Below are positions 27,280 to 36,875 of a DNA stretch of 64,000 bases, in pieces; positions within the stretch are counted from its first letter, which is position 1, and each line of letters opens with the position of its first letter. The position numbers and the translations under genes are program-made. Source of the DNA: Actinomycetota bacterium. GTDB taxonomy: Bacteria; Actinomycetota; Acidimicrobiia; Acidimicrobiales; JAJPHD01. The stretch is from contig JAJPHD010000013.1 in assembly GCA_021325455.1 (NCBI GenBank), forward strand, positions 1 through 64,000, in the 5' to 3' direction. The notes under the pieces are model-generated. The model worked only from the letters and a program-made list of their open reading frames with translations. It was not told the origin of the DNA and searched no databases.

Positions 27280-29367
27280 TCAGCGTAAGGCGGCCGCCAC
27301 GGCCAGGACGGCGACCAGGGCCACCAGCATGTAGGCCATGTACGCCTCCAGGCGCCCGCACTGGAGCCTTCGCACCTGGGCCACCACCCACAGGAGGCCG
27401 AGGCGGGCGGGCCGGTAGAGGTAGGTCTCGACCGGCTCGACCACCCGGGCCTGGTGCTCCAGGTGGGCGTGCCCGGGCCCCGGCGCGGCCCCAGGACCGG
27501 CCCCGGGCGGCGGGGGTGAGAGAGAGGGGGAGGCCGACGACACCAGGGCCCGCCTCGACCCCAGCACGTTGCCGAGCACGTGGCGGGCGACGTTGGCGTA
27601 GCCGAAGGCGCTGTAGCTGTCCGGTCCGCTCACCCCCCCCGTGGCCGAGCGCCAGGCCGGGACCCGCCGCACCCGGAGGAACCGGCCCCGGGACAGTGCC
27701 ATGGTGGCAAGGGTCACGACCACGAACCCGACGGGCAGGGCCACGAAGGCCCATGAGGGGGAGAGGATCGAGAACCCCTTGAAGACGGGCTGGAGGACCC
27801 AGGGCGACTTGAGGCTCTGGTCCACCAGGCCGACGGGGACCACCGGGCCCAGCCCCCGGGCCACGTAGCGGATGACGTAGGGAGCCCCGGCGGCCAGGCC
27901 CAGGCACGAGGCCGCCAGGAGGACCAGGCCGGCCCGGCCCAGGAGCCCTCCTTCGCCGGCCACCGGGGGGCGGGATCGCCCCCGGGGGCCGTCCCCACCG
28001 GAGCTCCCGAGCACCCCCAGCCCGACCAGCCGGGCGAAGGTGAGGGCGGCCACGCCGGCGGTGAGGGCCACCAGAGCCCCGCCGGCAGCCATGGACAGCC
28101 GCACCGCCAGGGAGTGCACCCGGAACTGCTGCATGAGGGCCTCCAGGACGAACCACTCGGACACGAAGCCCATCGTGGGCGGCAGGCCGGCCAGGGTCAG
28201 AGCCGAGGCGGTGAACGCGGCCGAGCTCCAGGGGTGGGTCCGCCACAGGCCCGAGAGGTGCTCCAGGCGGGAGCTCCCCCAGTCGGCCTCCATGTTGCTG
28301 GCCGCGGCGAACAGGCCCGACTTGGCCACCCCATGGGCGATGGCCTGGAGGGTGGCCGCCAGCAACCCCACCGCCACCAGGCCCGCGTGGTGGGTCGACG
28401 CCCCCGCCAGGGCCACCCCGTAGCCGACCAGGATCACGCCCCCGTTCTCCACGCTGGAGTAGGCGATGACCCGGTCCAGGTCGGACTGGACGGCGGCAAA
28501 GACCATCCCCAGCAGGGCCGTCAGCCCGCCCATGACCAGCACCAGGCAGGCCAGCCACACCGGGGGAGGTCCGAGGAGGCCGAGGAACCGCCACAGGCCG
28601 TAGAAGCCGGCGTTGACGGCCACCCCGGCCAGGGCCGCCCTGACCGGGCCGGGCGCCACGGGGTAGCCAGGGGGCATCCAGACCTGGAAGGGGACCAGAC
28701 CCACCTTGGCCCCGAACCCGCCCACGATGAGGGCGTAGGCGGCGGCCTCCACCCCGCCAGCGGGCAGGGCGTGCCAGGAGCCGAAGGCCAGCGAGTGGGT
28801 CTGGCCGGCGAGGAGCAGGAAGCCGAGCAGCAGCAGGGCTCCTCCCCCCTTCCCGATCCCCAGAGCGGCCCAGCTGGCCACTGGCTGGCTGGCCCGGGCC
28901 CGGGTCACCGCCATCAGCACGTAGAAGGCGACGGTCATCGCCTCCCAGGCGAAGAGGAAGGTGAAGGCGTCGCCGGCCACGATGACCAGAGCCACCGACC
29001 CCAGCAGGAGGGCGTAGCCGGCGCCCGCCCCCCTCCCCTGGACACGGCGTTGGGGCCCCGCCCAGCCGGCGGCCACGGCCGAGACCAGCACCCCGAGACC
29101 CGAGGTCAAGGTGAGGAACAGCCCGGCCAGGTGGTCCAGGCGGAGCGAGGTGCGTCCCAGGCCGAGAAGGTTCCCGAGGTCCACCGACTCCGCCGGGCCC
29201 ACCACCGAGAGGACCCCGGCGGCCAGGAGGGCGCAGCTCCCGGCCAGGGCGGCCAGGTAGGGAAGGGGCCTGACCCAGCGCCGCGCCGTCCCCCAGACGT
29301 GGTCGATGGCCGCCCCCAGGGCCAGCACGGCCAGGCCCACGACGAGGAGGGCTTCGCGGGGCGTCAC
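27280..29367 (-). CDS. HyfB/NuoL-like antiporter-type membrane subunit
   Basis: DAFTFLFAWEAMTVAFYVLM; SDLDRVIAYSSVENGGVILVGYG; start GTG 29367. Confidence 0.88.
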   Translation of the reverse strand: MTPREALLVVGLAVLALGAAIDHVWGTARRWVRPLPYLAALAGSCALLAAGVLSVVGPAESVDLGNLLGLGRTSLRLDHLAGLFLTLTSGLGVLVSAVAAGWAGPQRRVQGRGAGAGYALLLGSVALVIVAGDAFTFLFAWEAMTVAFYVLMAVTRARASQPVASWAALGIGKGGGALLLLGFLLLAGQTHSLAFGSWHALPAGGVEAAAYALIVGGFGAKVGLVPFQVWMPPGYPVAPGPVRAALAGVAVNAGFYGLWRFLGLLGPPPVWLACLVLVMGGLTALLGMVFAAVQSDLDRVIAYSSVENGGVILVGYGVALAGASTHHAGLVAVGLLAATLQAIAHGVAKSGLFAAASNMEADWGSSRLEHLSGLWRTHPWSSAAFTASALTLAGLPPTMGFVSEWFVLEALMQQFRVHSLAVRLSMAAGGALVALTAGVAALTFARLVGLGVLGSSGGDGPRGRSRPPVAGEGGLLGRAGLVLLAASCLGLAAGAPYVIRYVARGLGPVVPVGLVDQSLKSPWVLQPVFKGFSILSPSWAFVALPVGFVVVTLATMALSRGRFLRVRRVPAWRSATGGVSGPDSYSAFGYANVARHVLGNVLGSRRALVSSASPSLSPPPPGAGPGAAPGPGHAHLEHQARVVEPVETYLYRPARLGLLWVVAQVRRLQCGRLEAYMAYMLVALVAVLAVAAALR

Positions 29368-30209
29368 GCCCCGCCTCCCGAGGGCAGCAGGCCGACGGCG
29401 AGCAGGATGCCGTGCAGCAGGCTGAACGGGCTGGGCGGCGAGCCCGGCACCCAAACGTCCACGGGCACCAGGTCCCCCACTCCTCCCCTGGTGGCGTACG
29501 TGGGGTGCACCAGCCCGCCGCTCACGGCGTCGGTCCCGGCCGCCACCACCACCTTGGGATCGGGCATGGCCTCCCACGTCCGGCGCAGCGGCCCCGCCAT
29601 GCCCGCCGCCCCGGCCCCCGTCACGAGCAGCAGGTCGGCGTGGCGGGGGGTGGCGGTGAAGAAGATGCCCAGGCGCTGGACGTCGTACACCGGGTTGGTG
29701 AGGGCGGCCACCTCCCATTCCTCGGAGCCGTCGGAGCCGGCATCCACGTGGCGCACGTGGATGGAGCGCCGCAGGGACCTGACCCGGCGGCCCAGCTCGG
29801 AGCGGACCTTCCCCAGCGCCTCCTCGTCGTCCTCCCCCGGAGGGACCACCAGGGCCTGCCGGGAGACGCTGGCCGTCTCGTGGTCGGGCCCGAACCGGAA
29901 CAGCTCGGGGTGGCGGGAGGTGCAGCGTCCGCACAGGATGCAGCGGCCCCGATCCAGGCGGAGCCGGCCTCCTTCCTCGCTGATGGCTCCGGTCGGGCAC
30001 ACCTCCGCCACCCCCTGGGGGGGGCTGGCCCCCTCCGCGACCGACACCGCACCCATCCATCCCGGTCCGTAGCCATCGGGGCGGCGGGGGTAGGCGGTGG
30101 TGACGATCCCTTCCCGCAGGCCGCGCAGCACCCACATGTGGGCCTGGCCCGGGATGTGGCGGAACGGCTCCAGCGACCGCCGCACCCTGTCCGGGACCCC
30201 CCTACCCAT
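29364..30209 (-). CDS. NuoB/HycG-like small subunit with N-terminal ferredoxin-like domain; proximal-cluster cysteines absent
   Basis: CPTGAISEEGG...CILCGRC; NPVYDVQRLGIFFTATPRHADLLLVTG; MPDPKVVVAAGTDAVSGG; VPGSPPSP. Confidence 0.88.
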   Translation of the reverse strand: MGRGVPDRVRRSLEPFRHIPGQAHMWVLRGLREGIVTTAYPRRPDGYGPGWMGAVSVAEGASPPQGVAEVCPTGAISEEGGRLRLDRGRCILCGRCTSRHPELFRFGPDHETASVSRQALVVPPGEDDEEALGKVRSELGRRVRSLRRSIHVRHVDAGSDGSEEWEVAALTNPVYDVQRLGIFFTATPRHADLLLVTGAGAAGMAGPLRRTWEAMPDPKVVVAAGTDAVSGGLVHPTYATRGGVGDLVPVDVWVPGSPPSPFSLLHGILLAVGLLPSGGGA

Positions 30210-31708
30210 CACCCGGCCACCCCGGCCACCGACAGCCCGAAGCTGGCTTCTATGAACACGAAGTCCGTGTAGATGTCCCCCCGGAAGGCCTGGGCGAAGA
30301 GGGCCAGGTTGTGGAAGGCCGGGCACCTCGGCCTGGCCGCCCGGAGGCGGCCGTCCTCCACCTCCACGAGGTAGAGCAGCTCGCCCTGGGGGGCCTCGGC
30401 CCAGCCCAGGGCGGTGCCGTCAGGAGGGTCGAACTGCGCCCGCCAGGGCCCGTCCCCGGCCCCCGCCAGCCCCTCCAGGGCCTGGCGGGCCAGGGAGAAG
30501 GAGCGAGCCACCTCCGCCACCCGCACCTCCTGGCGGGCCAGGGCGTCCCCCCTCTCCCGGGGCTCGACGGCCTGGGCGCCCAGGCGGGGATAGGCGCCGT
30601 AGGGGCGGGCCACCCTGAGGTCCTCGGCCAGCCCGGATGCCCGCCCTATGGGCCCGACGGCGCCGTGGGCCCCGGCCACCTCTGGGGGCAGCACACCGGT
30701 CCCCCGCAGCCGGTCCAGGAAGGAAGGGGTCTCCATCAAGAGCCTGATGTCGGCCGTGGCCCCCTTGTCGATCCGGGCCAGCTCGGCCAGGGCCTGGGCC
30801 GCCCCCAGGGAGGGCGGGCCCGAGACCCCCCCCGGCACGACCACCCCCCGGCCGAAGCGGTGCCCGCACAGGCGGGCCTGCAGGCGCAGCACCCGTTCCT
30901 TGTGGAGGCTCAGGCGGGCGTAGGCCACGGCCTGGCCCGCCCCCTCGGTGTGGCGGACCATGGAGTCCAGGTGGTTGGCCACCCTCTCCAGCTCGGCGTG
31001 CAGCACCCGGGAGAGGCCGGCCCGGGGCGGGACCTCGACCCCGGCCAGGGCCTCCAGCGCCTGGCAGTAGGCGCTGGCCTGGGCCACCGAGGTGGTCCCC
31101 TCCACCCTCTCCGCCAGGAGGACCCCGTCCCCGACAGACAGGCCACAGAAGCGCCGGGAGAGGCCCCGGTGCTTGTGGTACACGCGCGTGCGCAGGTGCG
31201 GTATCTCCTCCCCCGGCGTCTCGACCAGGTACTGGATGGCCTCGAAGACCCCGGAGCGCACCGGGCCGTAGGGGATGGTGAACAGCCCCTCGCCGCTCAC
31301 ATGGCCGGGCAGGGGCTCCTCGCTGGGGTCGAGGCAGCCGACGTCGGCCGCCGTCCCCGGGCGGGGCCGGGGCGTCCCCGGGGCCAGGGGCAGCACCAGG
31401 GGGTCGAGGCGGGGGTGCCCGAGGGGCCGGACCCCGTAGAGGTCGTGCAGCTCCCGCTCGTACCAGGTGGCCCCGGGCGTGGTAGGGGTGAGGGCCTGGT
31501 AGGCACCCACCTCGGGAGCCAGGACCTCCTCCTCCAGCCCATAGCGGCCCGGCCAGGCCAGGACGGCCCGGAGGCAGAGGGACCCGTCCGGCCGTCCGGT
31601 GGGCAGCAGGGCGGCGAAGCGGGCGCCGGCCCGGACGGCACCCGCCACCCGGGAGGCCAGCTCCTCGCCCACCAGCCCACCCCCCACCGGGGCAGCGGCC
31701 TCCCTCAT
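30209..31708 (-). CDS. HycE/NuoCD-like large subunit lacking [NiFe]-ligating cysteines
   Basis: YERELHDLYGVRPLGHPRLDPL (NuoC-like); VSGEGLFTIPYGPVRSGVFEAIQY; GVLLAERVEGTTSVAQASAYCQALE (NuoD/HycE-like). Confidence 0.9.
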   Translation of the reverse strand: MREAAAPVGGGLVGEELASRVAGAVRAGARFAALLPTGRPDGSLCLRAVLAWPGRYGLEEEVLAPEVGAYQALTPTTPGATWYERELHDLYGVRPLGHPRLDPLVLPLAPGTPRPRPGTAADVGCLDPSEEPLPGHVSGEGLFTIPYGPVRSGVFEAIQYLVETPGEEIPHLRTRVYHKHRGLSRRFCGLSVGDGVLLAERVEGTTSVAQASAYCQALEALAGVEVPPRAGLSRVLHAELERVANHLDSMVRHTEGAGQAVAYARLSLHKERVLRLQARLCGHRFGRGVVVPGGVSGPPSLGAAQALAELARIDKGATADIRLLMETPSFLDRLRGTGVLPPEVAGAHGAVGPIGRASGLAEDLRVARPYGAYPRLGAQAVEPRERGDALARQEVRVAEVARSFSLARQALEGLAGAGDGPWRAQFDPPDGTALGWAEAPQGELLYLVEVEDGRLRAARPRCPAFHNLALFAQAFRGDIYTDFVFIEASFGLSVAGVAG

Positions 31709-33168
31709 GGCCCCACTCCCAGCTCGCTCGCCGCCCGGGAAAGGACGTGGCTCAGCGCCGAGGGGGGATGGACCCCGAGGATGGCCAGAGCCACCAGGCC
31801 GGCTGCCATGGCGGCCACCATCCAGGCGCTCGTCTCCCCCCTGGCAACGGTGGCGCCGGCGGTGGAGCCACCGGCGGGCGTCGGCGAGGCCATGGTCCTG
31901 GTGGCCCACCAGCTGAGCCCCAGGAAGGCCAGGACCACCAGGCCCACCAGCACCGCCACCACGCCGTCGCTCGGGACCGAGAGCCCGCCGGCCACGATCA
32001 GGAACTCCGAGCGGAAGATGCCGAACGGCGGTGCCGCCGACAGGGCCAGCACGGCCAGCACCAGCATGGGCCCCGTCCAGGGGAGCACGCCGATCCCCCC
32101 CCGAATAAGGCGCAGGTCCTTGGTCCCCAGCTTGGCGAGCACGGACCCGGCGCCGAAGAAGGCCGTCCCCTTGGCGGCGCCGTGGGCCAGGACCTGGAGG
32201 AGGACCCCGACCACGGCCAGAGGGGCGGCGAAGCTCATGCCTATGGCCATGATCCCCATGTGCTCGATGCTGGAGTAGGCAAGGAGGCGCTTGAGGTCCC
32301 GCTGGCTCACCACGTACAAGGCGGCCAGGGCGAGGGAGGTGATGCCGAACCCGAGGAGCACCTCTCGGGGGAAGGCGTAGCCCACGGCGCGCCCGGTTAT
32401 CTGGAAGTAGCGCAGGATGGCGTAGAACGAGACGGCCAGCAATGCCCCCGAGAGCAGAGCGGAGACCGGGGTGGGGGCCTCGGAGTGGGCGTCGGGCAGC
32501 CAGGTGTGCACCGGCACCAGGCCCATCTTGGTCCCGAAGCCCAGCACGGCCAGGAGGTAGGCGAGCCGGACGAGACCGGGGGGCAGCCGATGGGCGACGG
32601 AAAGGAGAGGCCCTATGGCCATGTGGTAGGCGGGGCCGAGGGCGCTGGCCCCTGCGGCGTACATGGCCACCGTGCCGAACAGAGCTATCCCCAGCCCCAT
32701 GGAGGCGATGATCAGGTACTTCCAGGACGCCTCCGCCGCCCCGTCGGTGTCGTCCAGGGCCACGAGCAGGGCCGACACCACGCTGGCGATCTCGAGGGCG
32801 GCCCAGATCTCCACCAGGCTGTTGACGACGGGCGTCACGGCCATGGCCCAGCAGAACAGGTTCAGCCCTGCGTAGAGGCGCCGGGAGTAGCGGGGGTCGT
32901 GCCGCCGGCCCACGTAACCCATGGCGAACACCGCCGTCAGGGCGTAGAGGAAGGCCGTGGTGAGCAGGAACACCAACGAGAGGTCATCGGCCCGCAACCA
33001 ACCACCGAGCGCCATCTGGCTTCTCCCCCCGGCTCTTCCCACCAGGGCGAGGGAGAGGCCGAAGGTGGCTGCCCCGGCTACGACCGTGGCCCCCTGGGCC
33101 AGGCGGGTAGGGCCCCACCACGCCACCACGGCGGCCACGAGGGGGACGACCAGTATCGCCAGGAGCAT
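31705..33168 (-). CDS. HyfF/NuoN-like antiporter-type membrane subunit
   Basis: KMGLVPVHTWLPDAHSEAPTPVSALLSG; LKRLLAYSSIEHMGIMAIG. Confidence 0.9.
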   Translation of the reverse strand: MLLAILVVPLVAAVVAWWGPTRLAQGATVVAGAATFGLSLALVGRAGGRSQMALGGWLRADDLSLVFLLTTAFLYALTAVFAMGYVGRRHDPRYSRRLYAGLNLFCWAMAVTPVVNSLVEIWAALEIASVVSALLVALDDTDGAAEASWKYLIIASMGLGIALFGTVAMYAAGASALGPAYHMAIGPLLSVAHRLPPGLVRLAYLLAVLGFGTKMGLVPVHTWLPDAHSEAPTPVSALLSGALLAVSFYAILRYFQITGRAVGYAFPREVLLGFGITSLALAALYVVSQRDLKRLLAYSSIEHMGIMAIGMSFAAPLAVVGVLLQVLAHGAAKGTAFFGAGSVLAKLGTKDLRLIRGGIGVLPWTGPMLVLAVLALSAAPPFGIFRSEFLIVAGGLSVPSDGVVAVLVGLVVLAFLGLSWWATRTMASPTPAGGSTAGATVARGETSAWMVAAMAAGLVALAILGVHPPSALSHVLSRAASELGVGP

Positions 33169-33170
33169 CC

Positions 33171-33860
33171 CTAGCCCCTCAGCCTGTCCAGCACTTCGGT
33201 GGAGAGGGTCCCCGTGCGGCCGTGATGGACCCGCACCAGCACGCCGAAGAAGACCACGGCCACCAGCAGGTCGAAGAAGAACGTGACCTCGGCCAGCAGA
33301 GGCAGCCGGGAGGCCAGCACCAGGCTGGCGACGGACACCCCGTTCTCCAGGGCGAAGAAGCCGATGGCCTGGGACACCACGTCAGCGCGCAGGATGACGA
33401 GGAGGAAGGCCACGAGCACGGCCGCCATGGCCAGGCCGAGGGCCGCCACCGGAAGGGTCGAGGTCACGGGAACCGCCTCCAGGATGAAGAGCCCGAAGGC
33501 CGCCACGGCCAAGGCGATGAGGGTCATGCTGGCCACCTTGAGCCGTTCGCTGCCCGCCACCTCCGTCTCCACCCCGGCCAGGAGGCGAAGGACGACGGCA
33601 GGGATCACCACGACCTTGATGAGGAACGAGATGCCCGCCACGGCGTAGGCCTCGGGGACATGGCGGAGAGCGGCCAGCAGCACGGCCAGGCCCACCACGC
33701 AAAGGGACTGGAACGCATAGAGCCGTACCTGGGTGCGGGCCAGGGCGGAGCGGAGCATGGCGAACTCGGCCAGCACCACGAGCAGGGCGATGGCATCGGC
33801 CACCCCCGAGAAGGCCGGGGGGGCAGCCAGGGTGGAGACCGCCAGGAGGGCTGGACCCAT
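33171..33860 (-). CDS. HyfE/NuoK-like membrane subunit
   Basis: AYAVAGISFLIKVVVIPAVVLRLL; SQAIGFFALENGVSVASLV; start ATG 33860. Confidence 0.85.
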   Translation of the reverse strand: MGPALLAVSTLAAPPAFSGVADAIALLVVLAEFAMLRSALARTQVRLYAFQSLCVVGLAVLLAALRHVPEAYAVAGISFLIKVVVIPAVVLRLLAGVETEVAGSERLKVASMTLIALAVAAFGLFILEAVPVTSTLPVAALGLAMAAVLVAFLLVILRADVVSQAIGFFALENGVSVASLVLASRLPLLAEVTFFFDLLVAVVFFGVLVRVHHGRTGTLSTEVLDRLRG

Positions 33861-34816
33861 CAGGCGTGCCCCACGTAGAGGATGAGGATGGCCAGGACGG
33901 AGAGCAGGAAGGCGGCGGCCATGAACTCGGTGATCTTGAACAGGCGCAGCTTGGAGAACGAGTTGTCGATGAGGGCGAAGAGGAAGCCCACACCCAGGGC
34001 CTTGCCGAAGAAGATGGGGATGGCGAGCAGCACCGACGAGGCGTCCCGGGTGCTGGACAAGCCCCAGGGGGCGGCGAAGACGTTGATGAGCAGCACGTAG
34101 AGGATCACCTGCTTCATGGCCGATCCCCACTTGAGGAGGGCCATGGCCGCTCCGGAGTGCTCCAGGGTCCGGGCCTCGTCGATCATGCCGAACTCGAGGG
34201 TGCTGGAGTGGGTCTCCACGGGGATGCGGGCCGTGTCGGACAGCACGGCCAGGAAGAAGGCGAAGGCGGCCAGGATGTGGGAGGGGCGCACCGCCTGGCC
34301 CAGCGAGGCCCGGGCCGTGGCCGCCTCGGCGTAGGGGAGGTCCGTCGTGGTGATGATCGCCACCACGAAGGTCACGAAGAGGATGGTGGGCTCGATCAGG
34401 GCGGCGAAGGTCATGGCCCGGCTGCTGCCCAGCTGGGCGTAGGGGCCGCCGGTCTCGGCCGCCGCCACCGAGATCGAGAAGGCGGCCAGGGCGAGGAAGA
34501 AGGCACCACCCAGGATGTCCCCCATGTAGCCGAGCGGGAGGCCGAAGGTGGTGAGCTCGGGGATGAGGAGGGGGACGATCAGGTAGCAGGTGAAGGCCAC
34601 CACCGGGGCGGCCAGGAACACCCAGCTGGCCTGCTCGGGGACCAGGGTCTCCTTGCTGAAGAGCTTGGCCAGGTCATAGTACGGCTGCAGGATGCGGGGC
34701 CCACGCCGGCCCTGCAGACGCGCCTCCATGTGGGAGATGGCTCCGGAGAGGAAGGGGGCGAGGCCCACCACCATCAGGTCCTGGACCAGCTGGATCGTGT
34801 AGACAGACAGCTCCAC
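33860..34816 (-). CDS. HycD/HyfC/NuoH-like membrane subunit
   Basis: EARLQGRRGPRILQPYYDLAKLFSKE; DTARIPVETHSSTLEFGMIDEARTLEHSG. Confidence 0.93.
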   Translation of the reverse strand: MELSVYTIQLVQDLMVVGLAPFLSGAISHMEARLQGRRGPRILQPYYDLAKLFSKETLVPEQASWVFLAAPVVAFTCYLIVPLLIPELTTFGLPLGYMGDILGGAFFLALAAFSISVAAAETGGPYAQLGSSRAMTFAALIEPTILFVTFVVAIITTTDLPYAEAATARASLGQAVRPSHILAAFAFFLAVLSDTARIPVETHSSTLEFGMIDEARTLEHSGAAMALLKWGSAMKQVILYVLLINVFAAPWGLSSTRDASSVLLAIPIFFGKALGVGFLFALIDNSFSKLRLFKITEFMAAAFLLSVLAILILYVGHA

Positions 34817-35007
34817 CCACGCCTCCCGCTAAGGGAACACCGACTTGGGTAGAGGCCATCAGCACGCTGGCGGTTCGGGCAGAACCCACCGGAGCCTCAT
34901 CCGGTCGGGCCAGCATACCGAGGCGGGACCGGGCCGTGCGACATCGCCCCCCGGTGGCCACCTCCGGTCGTTGGCCCGGGGCCGCCCCGGGTTAGGGTCC
35001 AGGCCCC

Positions 35008-35937
35008 ATGGAGAGCGGCTCGGCCATCGAGACCGGCCTCGGCTTCCTTCCCGAGGCTGGCCCTACCCGGGAGGTCTGCCGGATCGCCGAGGAGGGCCCT
35101 TGGGACTACCTCGCCACCGGGGAGCACATCATGTTCCATGGGCCGGCCACCAACGGGATGGTGGCCCTGGCGTGGGCAGCGGGACAGACCAGCCGGGTCA
35201 GGCTCCTCACCAGCATCACGCTCGTGCCCCTCTATCCGCCCGTGCTGCTGGCCAAGCAGGCCGCCGAGCTGGACCGGCTCTCGGGCGGCCGGCTGGCCCT
35301 GGGGGTGGGCATCGGGGGGGAGAGCCCCCTCGAGTTCGGCGCCGCCGGCGTCCCCCGCCATGAGCGGGGCGCTCGCACCGACGAGGCTCTGGTCGTGGCC
35401 AGGCGCCTGTGGACGGGCCAGGAGGTGACCTTCGACGGGAGGTTCTGTGCGTTCGAGGCAGGTCGCCTCCAGCCGCCGCCGGCCCAGCCCGGCGGGCCTC
35501 CTGTCTGGGTGGCCGGCCGGGCCGAGGCCGCCGTGCGGCGGGCAGGGCGCCTGGGCGATGTCTGGTACCCCTACCTGTACTCCCCCGAGCGCCTGGCCAG
35601 GAGCCTCGTCCTGCTCCGGCAAGCCGAGGCCGAAGCGGGGCGGCCGCCGGGGTCGGTGGGGAGCGCCGTCTTGTGCTTCGTCAACGCCGGGCCCGACGCT
35701 GCTGGCGCTCACCGCGAGGCCGTGGCGGCGGTCAGCTACACCTACCAGACCGATTTCAGCGGCGCACCGGGGCGCTACCTGGTGACGGGGACGCCGGCCA
35801 TGGTGGCCCGCCGGCTGGCCGAGCTGGTCGAGGCCGGGGCCGGGAAGGTCGTGCTGCAGCCCAGCTGCCCTCCGGAGGAGGCGGTGACCCAGAGCCGGCG
35901 CCTCGGGGAGGAGGTGGTGCCGGCACTGAGAGGCTGA
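35008..35937 (+). CDS. LLM class (F420-dependent type) flavin oxidoreductase
   Basis: TSRVRLLTSITLVPLYPPVLLAKQAAELDRLSGGRLALGVGIGGE. Confidence 0.9.
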   Translation: MESGSAIETGLGFLPEAGPTREVCRIAEEGPWDYLATGEHIMFHGPATNGMVALAWAAGQTSRVRLLTSITLVPLYPPVLLAKQAAELDRLSGGRLALGVGIGGESPLEFGAAGVPRHERGARTDEALVVARRLWTGQEVTFDGRFCAFEAGRLQPPPAQPGGPPVWVAGRAEAAVRRAGRLGDVWYPYLYSPERLARSLVLLRQAEAEAGRPPGSVGSAVLCFVNAGPDAAGAHREAVAAVSYTYQTDFSGAPGRYLVTGTPAMVARRLAELVEAGAGKVVLQPSCPPEEAVTQSRRLGEEVVPALRG

Positions 35938-35967
35938 GACGGCGGCTCCTCCCCGGGGGCCGCCCTG

Positions 35968-36870
35968 TCACCGCCGGGCGGGCCGAAGCCGCCGCCTGGG
36001 GGATGGGAGCGCCTCGGAGACGGCGATGCCTGCCAGCACCAGCCCCGCCCCCACGGCCGCCAGGGGCCGGAGAGGCACCCCGGTGGCCAATCCCACCATG
36101 GCCGCCGTGACCGGTTCCAGCATCAGGAGCAGGGCTGCTCGCGAAGCGCTCAGCCGGCGCTGGCCCCAGGTCTGGAGGACGAAGGCCAGCACCGAGGCGA
36201 CCACCGCCGTGTAGAGAGCGGCCAGGAGGGCGCCCCCGCTGAGGCCGTAACCGCCGTAGAAGAAGCCAGGGACGAGGGCCCCCACACCCACCACCGCCAG
36301 CTGGATGGCGGTGAGCCGGACGGGGTCGTGGCGGGAAGCGACCCGGGCCAGGACGACCAGGTTGAGGGCGAACCCGAGCGCGCACCCCAGGGTCAGCGCC
36401 TCACCCAGACCGAGGGTGGGCCTGGCCCCGGTCAGCAGGTACAGGCCACCGCCGGCCAGGGCCGCCCCCGCCCACACCCGGGCCCGGGGCCAGCGCTTCC
36501 AGGCCATGGCCGACAGCACGGGCACGATCACCACCAGGAGGTCGGTGATGAAGGCGGACACCGACGATGTGACCAGGCGCAGGCCCGCCGTCTGCAGCAG
36601 GTAGCCCGCCAGGAGCGGCACCCCGGCCGCCACCCCCGCTCCCCACTCCCCGGGCGTGGCCGGCCGCCGCCAGGCCACCGGGGCCAGGATGGCGGCGGCG
36701 ATGAGGAACCGTACGGCTACGAAGGGCACCGGGCCTGCCCCGCTCAGAGCCCCCTTCACGACCAGGAACGTGCTCCCGAACAGGACGGCTGCCCCGGCCA
36801 CGGCCAGCTGGGAGCACAGGCGGGTCCGCCCTTCTCCCGCGTGGGCGCTGCGGTCGGTACACTGGAGCAC
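35968..36870 (-). CDS. EamA/DMT superfamily transporter
   Basis: AAVLFGSTFLVVKGALSGAGPVPFVAVRFLIAAAIL; two EamA repeats. Confidence 0.9.
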   Translation of the reverse strand: MLQCTDRSAHAGEGRTRLCSQLAVAGAAVLFGSTFLVVKGALSGAGPVPFVAVRFLIAAAILAPVAWRRPATPGEWGAGVAAGVPLLAGYLLQTAGLRLVTSSVSAFITDLLVVIVPVLSAMAWKRWPRARVWAGAALAGGGLYLLTGARPTLGLGEALTLGCALGFALNLVVLARVASRHDPVRLTAIQLAVVGVGALVPGFFYGGYGLSGGALLAALYTAVVASVLAFVLQTWGQRRLSASRAALLLMLEPVTAAMVGLATGVPLRPLAAVGAGLVLAGIAVSEALPSPRRRLRPARR

Positions 36871-36875
36871 CAGTG
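36860..36875. promoter_or_regulatory. Palindrome CACTGG-AGCA-CCAGTG spanning the divergent start codons
   Basis: Read directly; perfect 6-bp arms. Confidence 0.6.

Noticed and set aside
26927-28594. 555-aa minus-strand ORF in an alternative frame
   Set aside because: Off-frame reading of the HyfB-like and tag genes; arginine/glycine-rich nonsense composition.
30209-31708. Functional formate hydrogenlyase/H2-evolving hydrogenase 4
   Set aside because: Gene content is similar but the [NiFe] and proximal cluster cysteines are absent from the sequence.
30311-32278. 655-aa plus-strand ORF (also 28114-30072, 31747-33174, 33866-34852)
   Set aside because: Antisense shadows of the Ehr-like operon; the minus-strand frames carry clear complex I/hydrogenase motifs.
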